Part shown: one piece after another, positions 8,694-16,507 of the stretch
Layout: each line of letters opens with the position of its first letter
Position numbering within the stretch: the first letter of the stretch is position 1
Origin: an uncultured Pontibacter sp.
Lineage (GTDB): Bacteria; Bacteroidota; Bacteroidia; Cytophagales; Hymenobacteraceae
Length of the DNA stretch: 64,000 nucleotides
Reading direction: 5' to 3'
NCBI GenBank assembly: GCA_947499125.1
Contig: CANMMP010000003.1
Span: 496,001 to 560,000 of the forward strand
The notes under the pieces: model-generated
Told to the model about the DNA's origin: nothing
What the model saw: the letters and a program-made list of their open reading frames with translations, nothing else
The model's database searches: none
Program-made: the position numbers and the translations under genes

Positions 8694-8847
8694 AAGTAGG
8701 GCCCCAACCCCAAAGATTAACGTATTAAAAAGATCCCGAGTACAGGCAATGAAACTGAAGTGCAAATATGCTGTTTGTAGAGGCAAATTATGTTTCCATC
8801 TTGCAAATCTTAAAATCCTGTAAATGCTTGGGGTTGGGGGCCTACTT
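8694..8847. mobile_element. MITE-like element with 20-base terminal inverted repeats
   Basis: Positions 8694-8713 and the complement of 8828-8847 agree at 19 of 20 bases (AAGTAGG, a C-run, AACCCCAA). They enclose about 114 bases with no ORF of note. A 150-base unit with matched inverted ends and no coding capacity resembles a miniature inverted-repeat element, but it could also be a long regulatory hairpin. It lies upstream of both flanking genes (8618 minus, 8966 plus). No clear target duplication is seen. Confidence 0.4.
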
Positions 8848-8965
8848 TAATTTCAGACAAAAAAATAAAAGCCGTACTTTGTGCCGTGGCCGGAAAAGTA
8901 TGCAACTTACCGAAACCCAAACCCGATTCAGCTGTTAAAGTAGCTATAAAACCACTTCGCTCCCC

Positions 8966-10543
8966 ATGGAAGTAAGCACTATGAAGATCACAAAGATGGA
9001 TTATGCCGCAACCGGCGCCTTCTCCCAAGCTATAACCGATTACCTCGCCCAAAACGAAAAGCTAAAGCCGTTCTACAATCGCTTCCCGACTATAGCTGCT
9101 TTTGAGCAGCAACTACAGGAAAAGCAATTCGGGCAGGAACAGCGGCAGGTGCTGCATAAGGCACTTCAGGAGCAGTATAGTTCTGTAGCCAGCATAAACC
9201 CAAAAGTGCAGCAGAACATCGATCTGTTGCTGCAACCCAATACCTTTACCATTACCACGGGCCACCAGCTGAACATATTTACCGGACCGCTATACTTTGT
9301 GTATAAGATCATCACGGCCATAAATACCTGTAAGCAACTGCAGGAAAAATACCCGAACTATAACTTTGTACCGGTGTACTGGATGGCCACCGAAGACCAC
9401 GACTTTGCCGAGATCAACCACTTTAACCTGTTCGGGAAGAAGTATAGCTGGGAAACTGAGCAGACTGGAGCAGTAGGACGGTTCGCTACCGATGGCCTGG
9501 ACAAAGTGCTGGAAGAGTTACCGGAGCAATTCCCGGTTTTTGAAGAGGCTTACCGCAACAGCAAAACCCTGGCCGATGCTACCCGTGCCATTACGCATAG
9601 TTTGTTTGCAGCCTATGGCCTGGTAAGTATAGATGGCGACCACCGGGAACTGAAAAGGGCCCTGACACCTGTAATTGAGAAGGAACTGACCGAGCAACTA
9701 TCGAGCAGGCTGGTAGAAGAGGCAAGCGCTGAACTGGAAAAGCAGGGTTACAAGCCGCAGGTATATTCCAGGGAGATCAACCTGTTCTATTTAAAAGATG
9801 GGCTGCGTGAGCGAATTGTACAGGAAAACGGCAACTATAACGTACTGAACTCCGACATCAGTTTTACACAGGAAGAAATTCTAAAGCTGGCAAAAGAACA
9901 CCCGGAGCAGTTTAGTCCGAATGTTATACTTAGGCCGCTTTACGAAGAGCTTATACTTCCTAACCTGGCATACATAGGCGGTGGAGCCGAAGTGGTGTAC
10001 TGGTTTCAGTTAAAGAAGGTGTTTGAGAGCTATAAAGTGGCTTTCCCGGTGCTGATGCTGCGTAACTCGGCTATGTATATAAACCGTGGCAATGCCAGCC
10101 GTATGCATAAACTGGGGCTTACCCCGCAAGAGTTATTTAAGCCTTACCAGGATCTGAAGAAGCACCTGTCTAGCCAGATACATGAAGAAGAAATTTCACT
10201 GGAAGCACAACGCCAAACTATAGATGCAGCCTTTAAAGAAGTAGAGAAACTGGCCCAGACCATAGACCCAACTCTGGTAAGAGCAGTAGCCGCCGAAGAG
10301 CAGAAAGCGCATAATGCCCTGCAGATGCTGGAGAAAAAGCTAACCAAAGCGCGCGACAGCAAACACGAGCAAACCTTTAAGCAGCTCGAGAACCTGAAGG
10401 AAAAGCTTTACCCGGGCGGAAGTTTACAGGAGCGCCACGACAACCTGCTCTCGATACAGGCTAATAATCCCGATTTTATACCTGCTTTGGTGGATGCTTT
10501 CGACCCGCTGGAGTTTAAGTTTACGATACTGGAAGAAGAGTAA
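8966..10543 (+). CDS. bshC: Bacillithiol biosynthesis cysteine-adding enzyme BshC
   Basis: A 525-residue protein matching BshC, which joins cysteine to glucosaminyl-malate in the last step of bacillithiol synthesis. The diagnostic TGHQLNIFTGPLYFVYK (about residues 95-111) and WMATEDHDFAEINHF are present, as is the long C-terminal coiled coil (residues about 400-490). An alternative ATG at 8981 (MKITKMDY) is equally plausible, and neither has a Shine-Dalgarno. bshA and bshB are not in the window. The stop shares a base with the start of the next gene. Confidence 0.93.
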   Translation: MEVSTMKITKMDYAATGAFSQAITDYLAQNEKLKPFYNRFPTIAAFEQQLQEKQFGQEQRQVLHKALQEQYSSVASINPKVQQNIDLLLQPNTFTITTGHQLNIFTGPLYFVYKIITAINTCKQLQEKYPNYNFVPVYWMATEDHDFAEINHFNLFGKKYSWETEQTGAVGRFATDGLDKVLEELPEQFPVFEEAYRNSKTLADATRAITHSLFAAYGLVSIDGDHRELKRALTPVIEKELTEQLSSRLVEEASAELEKQGYKPQVYSREINLFYLKDGLRERIVQENGNYNVLNSDISFTQEEILKLAKEHPEQFSPNVILRPLYEELILPNLAYIGGGAEVVYWFQLKKVFESYKVAFPVLMLRNSAMYINRGNASRMHKLGLTPQELFKPYQDLKKHLSSQIHEEEISLEAQRQTIDAAFKEVEKLAQTIDPTLVRAVAAEEQKAHNALQMLEKKLTKARDSKHEQTFKQLENLKEKLYPGGSLQERHDNLLSIQANNPDFIPALVDAFDPLEFKFTILEEE

Positions 10544-11121
10544 TGCTGAAAGCGGAGCTACGGAAACTGATGTTGCAAAAGCGGCGTGCCTTGCCTGCTG
10601 ACGAGGTACAACACCGAAGCGCAACTATAGCAGATCAGTTTTTTGCGAATTTTGTATTGCAGCCTGGTCAAACGGTGCATGTTTTCCTGCCGATCATCAA
10701 AAATAATGAAGTAAATACCTGGCTTATTATCGAAAGGCTGCGGCTGGAGCACCCCGACGTGCGTGTGGCCGTGCCGGTAACCGATGTAGCGCAGAATATA
10801 CTTACTCATCACCACCTTACCGACGAAGCTATACTTGTAGAGAACCTGTGGGGTATACCGGAGCCGCAGGATGCGCTGCTTATACTTGCCCCCGAGGTTG
10901 ATGTTGTACTGATACCATTGCTGGCTTTTGATGAAACAGGCCACCGGGTAGGATACGGTAAAGGGTTTTATGACCGCTTTCTGGCAGATTGCCGACCTGA
11001 TGTTTTGAAAGTTGGTTTATCGCTGGAGCCGCCTGTTGAAACGATAACTGACCCAAACCCTTTTGATGTGCCGCTGGACGCTGTGGTAATGCCGGATGGT
11101 GTTTGGCAAAAAAGTATATAA
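10543..11121 (+). CDS. 5-formyltetrahydrofolate cyclo-ligase
   Basis: A 192-residue member of the MTHFS family, which converts 5-formyl-THF to 5,10-methenyl-THF with ATP. The C-terminal signature GYGKGFYDRFL (about 147-157) is intact, as is the N-terminal basic segment LRKLMLQKRRALP that helps bind ATP. Its ATG overlaps the bshC stop by one base (TAATG), so the two are translationally coupled. The stop directly abuts the stop of the convergent gene at 11122. Confidence 0.92.
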   Translation: MLKAELRKLMLQKRRALPADEVQHRSATIADQFFANFVLQPGQTVHVFLPIIKNNEVNTWLIIERLRLEHPDVRVAVPVTDVAQNILTHHHLTDEAILVENLWGIPEPQDALLILAPEVDVVLIPLLAFDETGHRVGYGKGFYDRFLADCRPDVLKVGLSLEPPVETITDPNPFDVPLDAVVMPDGVWQKSI

Positions 11122-12243
11122 TTACTCCTCTTCCGGTTTCTGAGCTTCTTTTTTTCCTTCTTCTATAGTTTCAGAGGCTTCTTCCTGGGTGTCTTCGTCT
11201 ACTTCTGGTTTTTCCTGTTCGTATTTGTTCCCCGGCGAAAAGCTTAGCCTGATGTAGATCGGAAAGTGGTCGGAGGCAATATCAGGCAACCTTTCCATAG
11301 TTACCAGTTTAAAGTGCTCGGAGTGGAAAATGTGATCGAGGGGCCAGCGTAGTAACCAGTAATTTGCATTAAAGGTATTGTAAAACCCACGGCCAAGGCG
11401 AGGGTCCAGCAGTCCGCTCACTTCCTGGAACAGATCGGTTGTCCGCGACCAAGCCACATCATTAAAATCGCCGGCAACTATAACCGGGTACTTGGAGTTA
11501 GCAATGTCCCGGGCTATCATCACGATCTCAGCATCCCGCTTTTTAGAGTTAGCGTCCTCAGATGGTACTGGTGGTTTAGGGTGTACTCCATGCAGCTCTA
11601 CCCACATATTATTACGCAACTGTACAAATGTTTTTATAGAAGGAATATCCTCATCAAGCAGATAACTTACTTTTTCCTGGCGTAGGGGCAACCTGCTGTA
11701 TAGGTGCATTCCATAAGTATTGTCTAAAGGTACCTCCACACGGTGCGGATAGTCTTTCGTAAATGGCCGTAGCGCCTGTTGCCACTTCATATCAGACTCC
11801 AGCAACAGCACTATATCAGGGTCTTTTTCACTTGCAAGGTTTATCAGCCTATCGTATTCCTCGTTGTCCATATACACGTTGGCAACCAGGATACTTAGTT
11901 CGGCTTCGGGGGTGTTGGTAGAGGTTTCTTTTACCTGTTGAGGCCCCAGAAAAGTATAAGGGAAAATGTTGCCTCCCTGGAAAAGGATAGCAGCGCCAAG
12001 TAAGGTAAGCAATACTTTGTCACGGATGCGGGTTTTAGGGCCCAGCCACAGGTAAAGTATAAATGTAATAATGGTCAGGCCCAGCAACTGTACACGGGGA
12101 TAATCGAAAACGCGGACGTACCACTGCTCTAAGGTAAGCAGGGGAATAAATGTACCGATAATGGCAAAAGTACCCAGGGCTTGTAGTGCAATAACTATAG
12201 CCGGGCGTCTGATAAGGGCAGAAGGTAGTGCTTTTGAAGGCAA
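11122..12243 (-). CDS. Membrane-anchored endonuclease/exonuclease/phosphatase family protein
   Basis: A 373-residue protein with three hydrophobic helices in the first 115 residues and then an EEP catalytic domain. Motifs are VLLLESD, the central VVAGDFND, PLDHIFHS and the terminal SDHFPI, which carry the Asp/Asn/His metal and phosphate residues. Substrates of such proteins range from DNA to phospholipids and phosphoinositides, so the activity is unassigned. A 35-residue Glu/Lys-rich tail follows. The first in-frame start is TTG at 12243, with no ATG before the helices, so the start is uncertain. Confidence 0.85.
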   Translation of the reverse strand: MPSKALPSALIRRPAIVIALQALGTFAIIGTFIPLLTLEQWYVRVFDYPRVQLLGLTIITFILYLWLGPKTRIRDKVLLTLLGAAILFQGGNIFPYTFLGPQQVKETSTNTPEAELSILVANVYMDNEEYDRLINLASEKDPDIVLLLESDMKWQQALRPFTKDYPHRVEVPLDNTYGMHLYSRLPLRQEKVSYLLDEDIPSIKTFVQLRNNMWVELHGVHPKPPVPSEDANSKKRDAEIVMIARDIANSKYPVIVAGDFNDVAWSRTTDLFQEVSGLLDPRLGRGFYNTFNANYWLLRWPLDHIFHSEHFKLVTMERLPDIASDHFPIYIRLSFSPGNKYEQEKPEVDEDTQEEASETIEEGKKEAQKPEEE

Positions 12244-12323
12244 AATATAGTTACATAAGTATATAGCTGCAATACGTAGTTATCAGAGTGAAGTTAACTA
12301 ACCAGTAAAGTAGCAGTAAACAA

Positions 12324-12357
12324 AAAGCCCTCCCGACTTATCTGTCAGAAGGGCTTT
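12324..12357 (-). terminator. Terminator after the 12380 gene
   Basis: Imperfect stem AAAGCCCT...GAC / GTC...AGGGCTTT with the T-run on the minus strand side, 23 bases after the stop at 12380. Confidence 0.65.
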
Positions 12358-12379
12358 ATAGCTGGGAGCCATAAGGCTG

Positions 12380-12724
12380 TTATTTCTTTTTCTTGCCTGC
12401 GTTCAAAGCTTTCAGGTGCTGAACAGGGCCAAACTCTGCCTGGTCTATGGTTCTGCCACCGATGTAGATCTTGCGCAGCTGCACTTCAACAGGAGCCATC
12501 GTTCTGGTCATATCCGATGATACAACTTTAGTATAGAACTCGCGGGCTTTAACGCCGGAACCACGCTCAAAAGCATGTTTCTGTTCGCTTTTGCTAACCG
12601 GCATGCCCGGTATAACCTGGTAAGTGGTGCAAATTACCTCGTACTTCGACTGAAAAGGCTTAACTACTGTGCGGCCCATTGCCTGTATCGGGCTGATTGC
12701 TTTTTTAAGTAATGTCTTCATCAT
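12380..12724 (-). CDS. Hypothetical basic protein
   Basis: A 114-residue protein from the ATG at 12724 (MMKTLLKKAISP); a TTG further upstream would add 14 residues. It is basic, with a Lys-rich end (NAGKKKK) and no signal peptide or membrane helix. I do not recognise a family. The central part reads EVICTTYQVIPG and FYTKVVSSDMTRTM. It stands alone between a terminator and the mnmD gene, both on the minus strand. A basic cytosolic, perhaps nucleic-acid-binding protein is all that can be inferred. Confidence 0.65.
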   Translation of the reverse strand: MMKTLLKKAISPIQAMGRTVVKPFQSKYEVICTTYQVIPGMPVSKSEQKHAFERGSGVKAREFYTKVVSSDMTRTMAPVEVQLRKIYIGGRTIDQAEFGPVQHLKALNAGKKKK

Positions 12725-12881
12725 ATAGACAAAAAGTTGGAAAAGGGTTTTATGATGCTTGTGCAAAATACTACATTATCCCGAAAGTTAAAGTTCACTT
12801 ACTAAATAAAAGTATAAATACAAGGTTGGTACTCTTAAAGTGATATTTAAGTAGTTGTAAGTGATTGATTTTCAACAGACG

Positions 12882-13559
12882 TTATAGTACGGGGCGGGTG
12901 CCGCGTGTCATTTCGCGTTTTCCGGGAGGGCCAGGCAAGGCTTCTACTATAAACCCGGCAGCTTTCAGGTTGCGTTTAAAAGCTCCTTTGGCACAATACG
13001 TTACCAGTACACCGCCCGGGCGCACGGCTTTGTATAGTTTGGCAAACACTTCTTCGGTCCAGAGTTCAGGCTGCTTTTCCGGGGCAAAAGCATCAAAGTA
13101 TATCACATCGTAATACGCATCCGGCGGGCTGAACTCCTCCAGTGTTTCGTGTATCTTTTGCAGGGTAAAGTATGGGCTCAGGTCGGCAGGCTCGTTCCAC
13201 GGCGAAGCATGCATCTGCTTAAAATAATCGAGCTGCTCGGGGTTAAGTATAAACTGCTCGAAGTGCAGCCGCTCTACCACTTCTGTTGTTAACGGGTACT
13301 TCTCGAGGGTATCGTACTGTATAAAAGCCTGCTGGCTCAGGGCATAGGGCAAAGTAAGTATAGCATTCAGTCCTGTTCCGAAACCTACTTCCAGTATCTT
13401 TACATCACGCTTCTGCTCCAGGGCATATTCCAGGCCGTGCTTTATAAACACATGCTGCGACTCCTGCAACGCGCCATGCACCGAGTGATAGTGCTCGTTC
13501 AAATCTGGAACGTACAGGGTATTAGAGCCATCGTTGGTCTGGCGTATCTCGAGATGCAT
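12882..13559 (-). CDS. mnmD: tRNA 5-methylaminomethyl-2-thiouridine-forming methyltransferase MnmD
   Basis: A 225-residue SAM-dependent methyltransferase equivalent to the N-terminal domain of MnmC, as a free-standing protein. The SAM site EVGFGTGLNA (about 62-71), the DVIYFDAFAPEKQPELW block (about 148-164) and the closing PGPPGKREMTRG are all typical of the DUF752/MnmD group. It methylates the wobble uridine in tRNAs. Start is the ATG at 13559. No separate FAD-oxidase half (MnmC C-domain) is present nearby. Confidence 0.88.
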   Translation of the reverse strand: MHLEIRQTNDGSNTLYVPDLNEHYHSVHGALQESQHVFIKHGLEYALEQKRDVKILEVGFGTGLNAILTLPYALSQQAFIQYDTLEKYPLTTEVVERLHFEQFILNPEQLDYFKQMHASPWNEPADLSPYFTLQKIHETLEEFSPPDAYYDVIYFDAFAPEKQPELWTEEVFAKLYKAVRPGGVLVTYCAKGAFKRNLKAAGFIVEALPGPPGKREMTRGTRPVL

Positions 13560-13595
13560 GATTGTTAGGGTAAGCTACAAATGTAAACAATAATT

Positions 13596-13640
13596 AGGAC
13601 TAAGATTTATATGATTTAACAGATTTTAAGATTTGACTTT
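13596..13640 (+). repeat. Degenerate copy of the gene-end ACTAAGATTT repeat
   Basis: AGGACTAAGATTTATATGATTT followed by an AGATTTTAAGATTT stretch resembles the better copies at 51042 and 23131. It lies in the gap between mnmD and the thioesterase gene. Confidence 0.4.
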
Positions 13641-13709
13641 ACTGGGATAAGAAGGACTGAAATTATTAAAAAGCGCAGTTTGCCGGGAGCAAAAGTTATA
13701 GTTTACTGG

Positions 13710-13717
13710 TACTTTTG
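13710..13717 (+). promoter_or_regulatory. -7 box upstream of the thioesterase gene
   Basis: TACTTTTG matches TAnnTTTG and is followed by GCAGCATC about 40 bases before the ATG at 13759. A TTTG at 13679-13682 is further away than the usual -33 spacing, so only the -7 part is convincing. Confidence 0.4.
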
Positions 13718-13758
13718 CAGCATCTTAAAATCGATAGAATCTTATAGATATCAGTTAT

Positions 13759-14190
13759 ATGGCTCGCATAAAAGTAAACATACCGCAGCAAACCCACTTT
13801 ACGGCAACTATACCGGTACGCGTGACCGACCTTAACTATGGCAACCACCTAGGTAACGATGCTTTGCTATCTATACTTCACGAAGCCCGCATGCAACTGC
13901 TAAATAACTTTGGCTGGAGCGAACTGCAGATTGGCGGGGCAAGTATGATAATGGCGGATGTGGCGATAGAGTATAAAGGCGAAGGCTTTTACGGTGATAT
14001 ACTAACGATAAACCTGGCTTTCGACGATATCAACAAGTATGGCTTTGATATAACTTACCACGTTACGAACCAGGATGGCAAAGAAGTGGCGCGCGCCAAA
14101 ACCGGAATGCTGTGCTTTAACTATACCGAACGCAAACTAATGCCGCTACCCGACGAAGTAAAGGCGAAAATTGAAACTAAAGCCGGCTGA
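13759..14190 (+). CDS. Hot-dog fold acyl-CoA thioesterase
   Basis: A 143-residue 4HBT-type thioesterase. The first strand and helix carry RVTDLNYGNHLGNDALLSIL, the position where these enzymes hold the catalytic Asp or Asn, followed by the central helix LHEARMQLL. The C-terminal part, DGKEVARAKTGMLCFN, forms the closing strands. Substrate (acyl-CoA length or type) is not readable from sequence. rlmN starts 18 bases downstream with its own promoter-like box. Confidence 0.82.
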   Translation: MARIKVNIPQQTHFTATIPVRVTDLNYGNHLGNDALLSILHEARMQLLNNFGWSELQIGGASMIMADVAIEYKGEGFYGDILTINLAFDDINKYGFDITYHVTNQDGKEVARAKTGMLCFNYTERKLMPLPDEVKAKIETKAG

Positions 14191-14196
14191 TTTTTG

Positions 14197-14204
14197 TAAT
14201 TTTG
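14197..14204 (+). promoter_or_regulatory. -7 box overlapping the rlmN start region
   Basis: TAATTTTG is an exact TAnnTTTG box ending only four bases before the rlmN ATG at 14209. If used, transcription would begin at or within the start codon, giving a leaderless mRNA; otherwise it is a chance match between two co-transcribed genes. Confidence 0.4.
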
Positions 14205-14208
14205 CAGT

Positions 14209-15282
14209 ATGACTTTGATCGCAGATATTCCTATTCTTAATAAAAAAGACATTCGTAAGCTGACGCTGGACGACCTGAAAGCCTGGCTTGTAGAGCAGGG
14301 CGAGAAGCCGTTCCGTGCAAAACAGATCTACGAATGGCTCTGGAAGCACTCTATTCAGTCGTTTGCGGAGATGAACAATGTTAGCCTTGCCCTGCGCGAA
14401 AAGCTGGAACAGCACTTCTCCATTAACGCGGTGCAGGTTGCTACCGAGCAGCTGAGCAACGACGGAACTATAAAATCTGCGTTTAAACTATACGACAGCA
14501 ATATTGTAGAAGGCGTGCTGATACCGCACGAAGAGCGTAAAACAGCCTGCGTGAGTAGCCAGGTGGGTTGTTCGCTTACCTGCAAGTTTTGCGCTACCGG
14601 CTACATGGACCGCGTGCGTAACCTCGATGCCGCTGAGATATACGACCAGGTAGTACGCATAAACGAGCAAAGTCTTCGCCAGTACGGCCAGCCGCTTACC
14701 AATATTGTGTATATGGGTATGGGTGAGCCAATGCTGAACTATGCCAACGTGATGAAAAGCATTGAGCGCATTACCGCGCATGATGGCCTGGGAATGGCAG
14801 CGCGCCGCATTACGGTAAGTACAGCCGGCATTGCCAAGATGATCATTAAGATGGCGGATGATGGTGTGAAAGCAAATCTGGCTTTGTCGCTGCATGCGGC
14901 AAACGACGAGAAGCGCAACCAGATCATGCCTATAAATGAGACCAACTCTTTAGAAGCAATCAAACATGCCCTGAAGCATTACCACCAGGTAACAGGCCGA
15001 AAAGTAACCTACGAGTACATCGTGTTTGATAACTTTAACGATACCCTGCAGGATGCCGAGGAGCTGCTACAGTTCTCTAAAATTATCCCTTGCAAGATAA
15101 ACCTGATAGAGTATAACCCGATCGAGAACGCTGATTTTGTGAATACTGACGACGACCGTTTGCAGAACTTTATTTACTATTTAGCTGATCGTGGGTGCCA
15201 GGTAAATGTGCGCCGCAGTCGTGGTAAAGATATTGATGCTGCCTGCGGACAGTTAGCCGTAAAAGAAAAACAACCAGCTTGA
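14209..15282 (+). CDS. rlmN: Dual-specificity RNA methyltransferase RlmN
   Basis: A 357-residue radical-SAM enzyme that methylates C2 of A2503 in 23S rRNA and A37 in some tRNAs. The radical-SAM site CSLTCKFC places cluster cysteines at 121, 125 and 128. Cys114 and the C-terminal Cys in DAACGQL correspond to the two catalytic cysteines of the E. coli enzyme. The blocks YMGMGEPMLNY and STAGIAKMI are typical. The lineage lacks the Ala/Thr features I would associate with Cfr. A perfect inverted repeat follows the stop. Confidence 0.96.
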   Translation: MTLIADIPILNKKDIRKLTLDDLKAWLVEQGEKPFRAKQIYEWLWKHSIQSFAEMNNVSLALREKLEQHFSINAVQVATEQLSNDGTIKSAFKLYDSNIVEGVLIPHEERKTACVSSQVGCSLTCKFCATGYMDRVRNLDAAEIYDQVVRINEQSLRQYGQPLTNIVYMGMGEPMLNYANVMKSIERITAHDGLGMAARRITVSTAGIAKMIIKMADDGVKANLALSLHAANDEKRNQIMPINETNSLEAIKHALKHYHQVTGRKVTYEYIVFDNFNDTLQDAEELLQFSKIIPCKINLIEYNPIENADFVNTDDDRLQNFIYYLADRGCQVNVRRSRGKDIDAACGQLAVKEKQPA

Positions 15283-15296
15283 ACTATAACTGGTTA

Positions 15297-15354
15297 ACCT
15301 ATAATGTATAAACCCCGGCCGTTACAAAACAGCCGGGGTTTATACATTATAGGT
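15297..15354. terminator. Perfect 23-base inverted repeat, bidirectional terminator
   Basis: Arms of 23 bases (ACCTATAATGTATAAACC, then CCGGC, and complement) surround a 12-base loop. It fills the space between convergent rlmN (stop 15282) and yihY (stop 15361). The arms are longer than a terminator needs. Confidence 0.75.
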
Positions 15355-15360
15355 TATGGT

Positions 15361-16320
15361 TTAGGGCTTTTTGTATCGGCCTTCTGCTTTAGGTCTGCCA
15401 CTTTTTACATCGTCCTTATCTTCGGTTACCTCAACAGTTCTTACAAAAACGGCATGCTCTTTAGGCCGGATGTGCTGGCCATACTTTTGAGCATATTGCT
15501 GCGTAAACTCTGCCCCTAAAAACACGATCATCGACGAATAATATATCCAGACAAGTATAACAATGATAGAGCCGGCGGCGCCATAAGCTGATCCGGGATC
15601 GGAAGTGCCGATGTACCAACTTATCAGGAATTTACCCAAGCCAAACAGTAAGGCTGTCACCACTGCGCCTACCAATGTGTCTTTCCAACGGATAATGCCA
15701 TCAGGCAGATACTTAAAGATAAGGGCAAACAGCAGCGAAATAAGCGCAACCGAAACTATAAAATCAATAAGCTTGATTACCCAAACGCCTACGCCCGGCA
15801 GCATATCCGATATATAGCCGCTAAGTATAGATATAGCCGCACTCATTACCAGCGAAAACAGCATGAGCAAGGCAATGCTAAGTATGATCCCGAAGGAGAA
15901 CACGCGCTCCTTCACCATGCGCAGAATGCCGTTTGTTGGCTTTACTTTCAGGTTCCAGACGGTATTAAGCGATTGTTGCAGCGTTACAAAAAACGTAGTG
16001 CCGGCAAATATAAGTGTACCTATACCTACCCAAAGTGCCCATCCGCTCTCGCTCAAAGCCGCATTCTGAATGATAGTTTCGATCTCCTTGGCTGCCTGTG
16101 GCCCGATAGCTTTCGATATCTGGCTCGAAAGCTCCCCGGATACCGCTTTTTCGCCAAAAAAGAACCCGGCTGCTTTTATAATGATCAGGAGCAGGGGCGG
16201 AATGGAGAAGATAGCGTTAAATGCCAGGGCCGCCGCCAATCGCAGCGATTCGTTGTCCAGAAACTCTGAAACAGATGTTTTAAGAAGTGAGAATATATCC
16301 TTGAAAGTAAAATCAGCCAT
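15361..16320 (-). CDS. YihY/virulence factor BrkB family membrane protein
   Basis: A 319-residue inner-membrane protein from the ATG at 16320 (MADFTFKDIF). An open extension upstream has no family character. Six hydrophobic helices are visible, beginning AALAFNAIFSIPPLLLII, the conserved first helix of YihY/BrkB. The WNLKVKP segment and the SDPGSAYGAAGSIIVILVW helix are typical. A charged tail (TEDKDDVKSGRPKAEGRYKKP) is cytosolic. The name 'ribonuclease BN' once attached to this family is a misassignment. Function is unknown. Confidence 0.88.
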   Translation of the reverse strand: MADFTFKDIFSLLKTSVSEFLDNESLRLAAALAFNAIFSIPPLLLIIIKAAGFFFGEKAVSGELSSQISKAIGPQAAKEIETIIQNAALSESGWALWVGIGTLIFAGTTFFVTLQQSLNTVWNLKVKPTNGILRMVKERVFSFGIILSIALLMLFSLVMSAAISILSGYISDMLPGVGVWVIKLIDFIVSVALISLLFALIFKYLPDGIIRWKDTLVGAVVTALLFGLGKFLISWYIGTSDPGSAYGAAGSIIVILVWIYYSSMIVFLGAEFTQQYAQKYGQHIRPKEHAVFVRTVEVTEDKDDVKSGRPKAEGRYKKP

Positions 16321-16453
16321 TCGGTGTAGCAGTTTGTTTAGGTTTTGATTACGTTCTGCTATACATGATAGTTGGATTTTAATGAGAACTATAAGGTATG
16401 CCTCCTGAAAGCACAGCATTTAGAACAACTATTGCGGCTAATTATAAGCCACA

Positions 16454-16486
16454 AAAAAAGGCTGCTATATGGTAGCAGTCTTTCTT
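16454..16486 (-). terminator. Terminator after the DUF4403 gene
   Basis: Stem GGCTGCTA/TGGTAGCAGTC (one G-T) with a 7-T run on the minus strand, 22 bases past the stop at 16508. Confidence 0.7.
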
Positions 16487-16507
16487 ATTTTTATATCTGG
16501 TTGGCGG

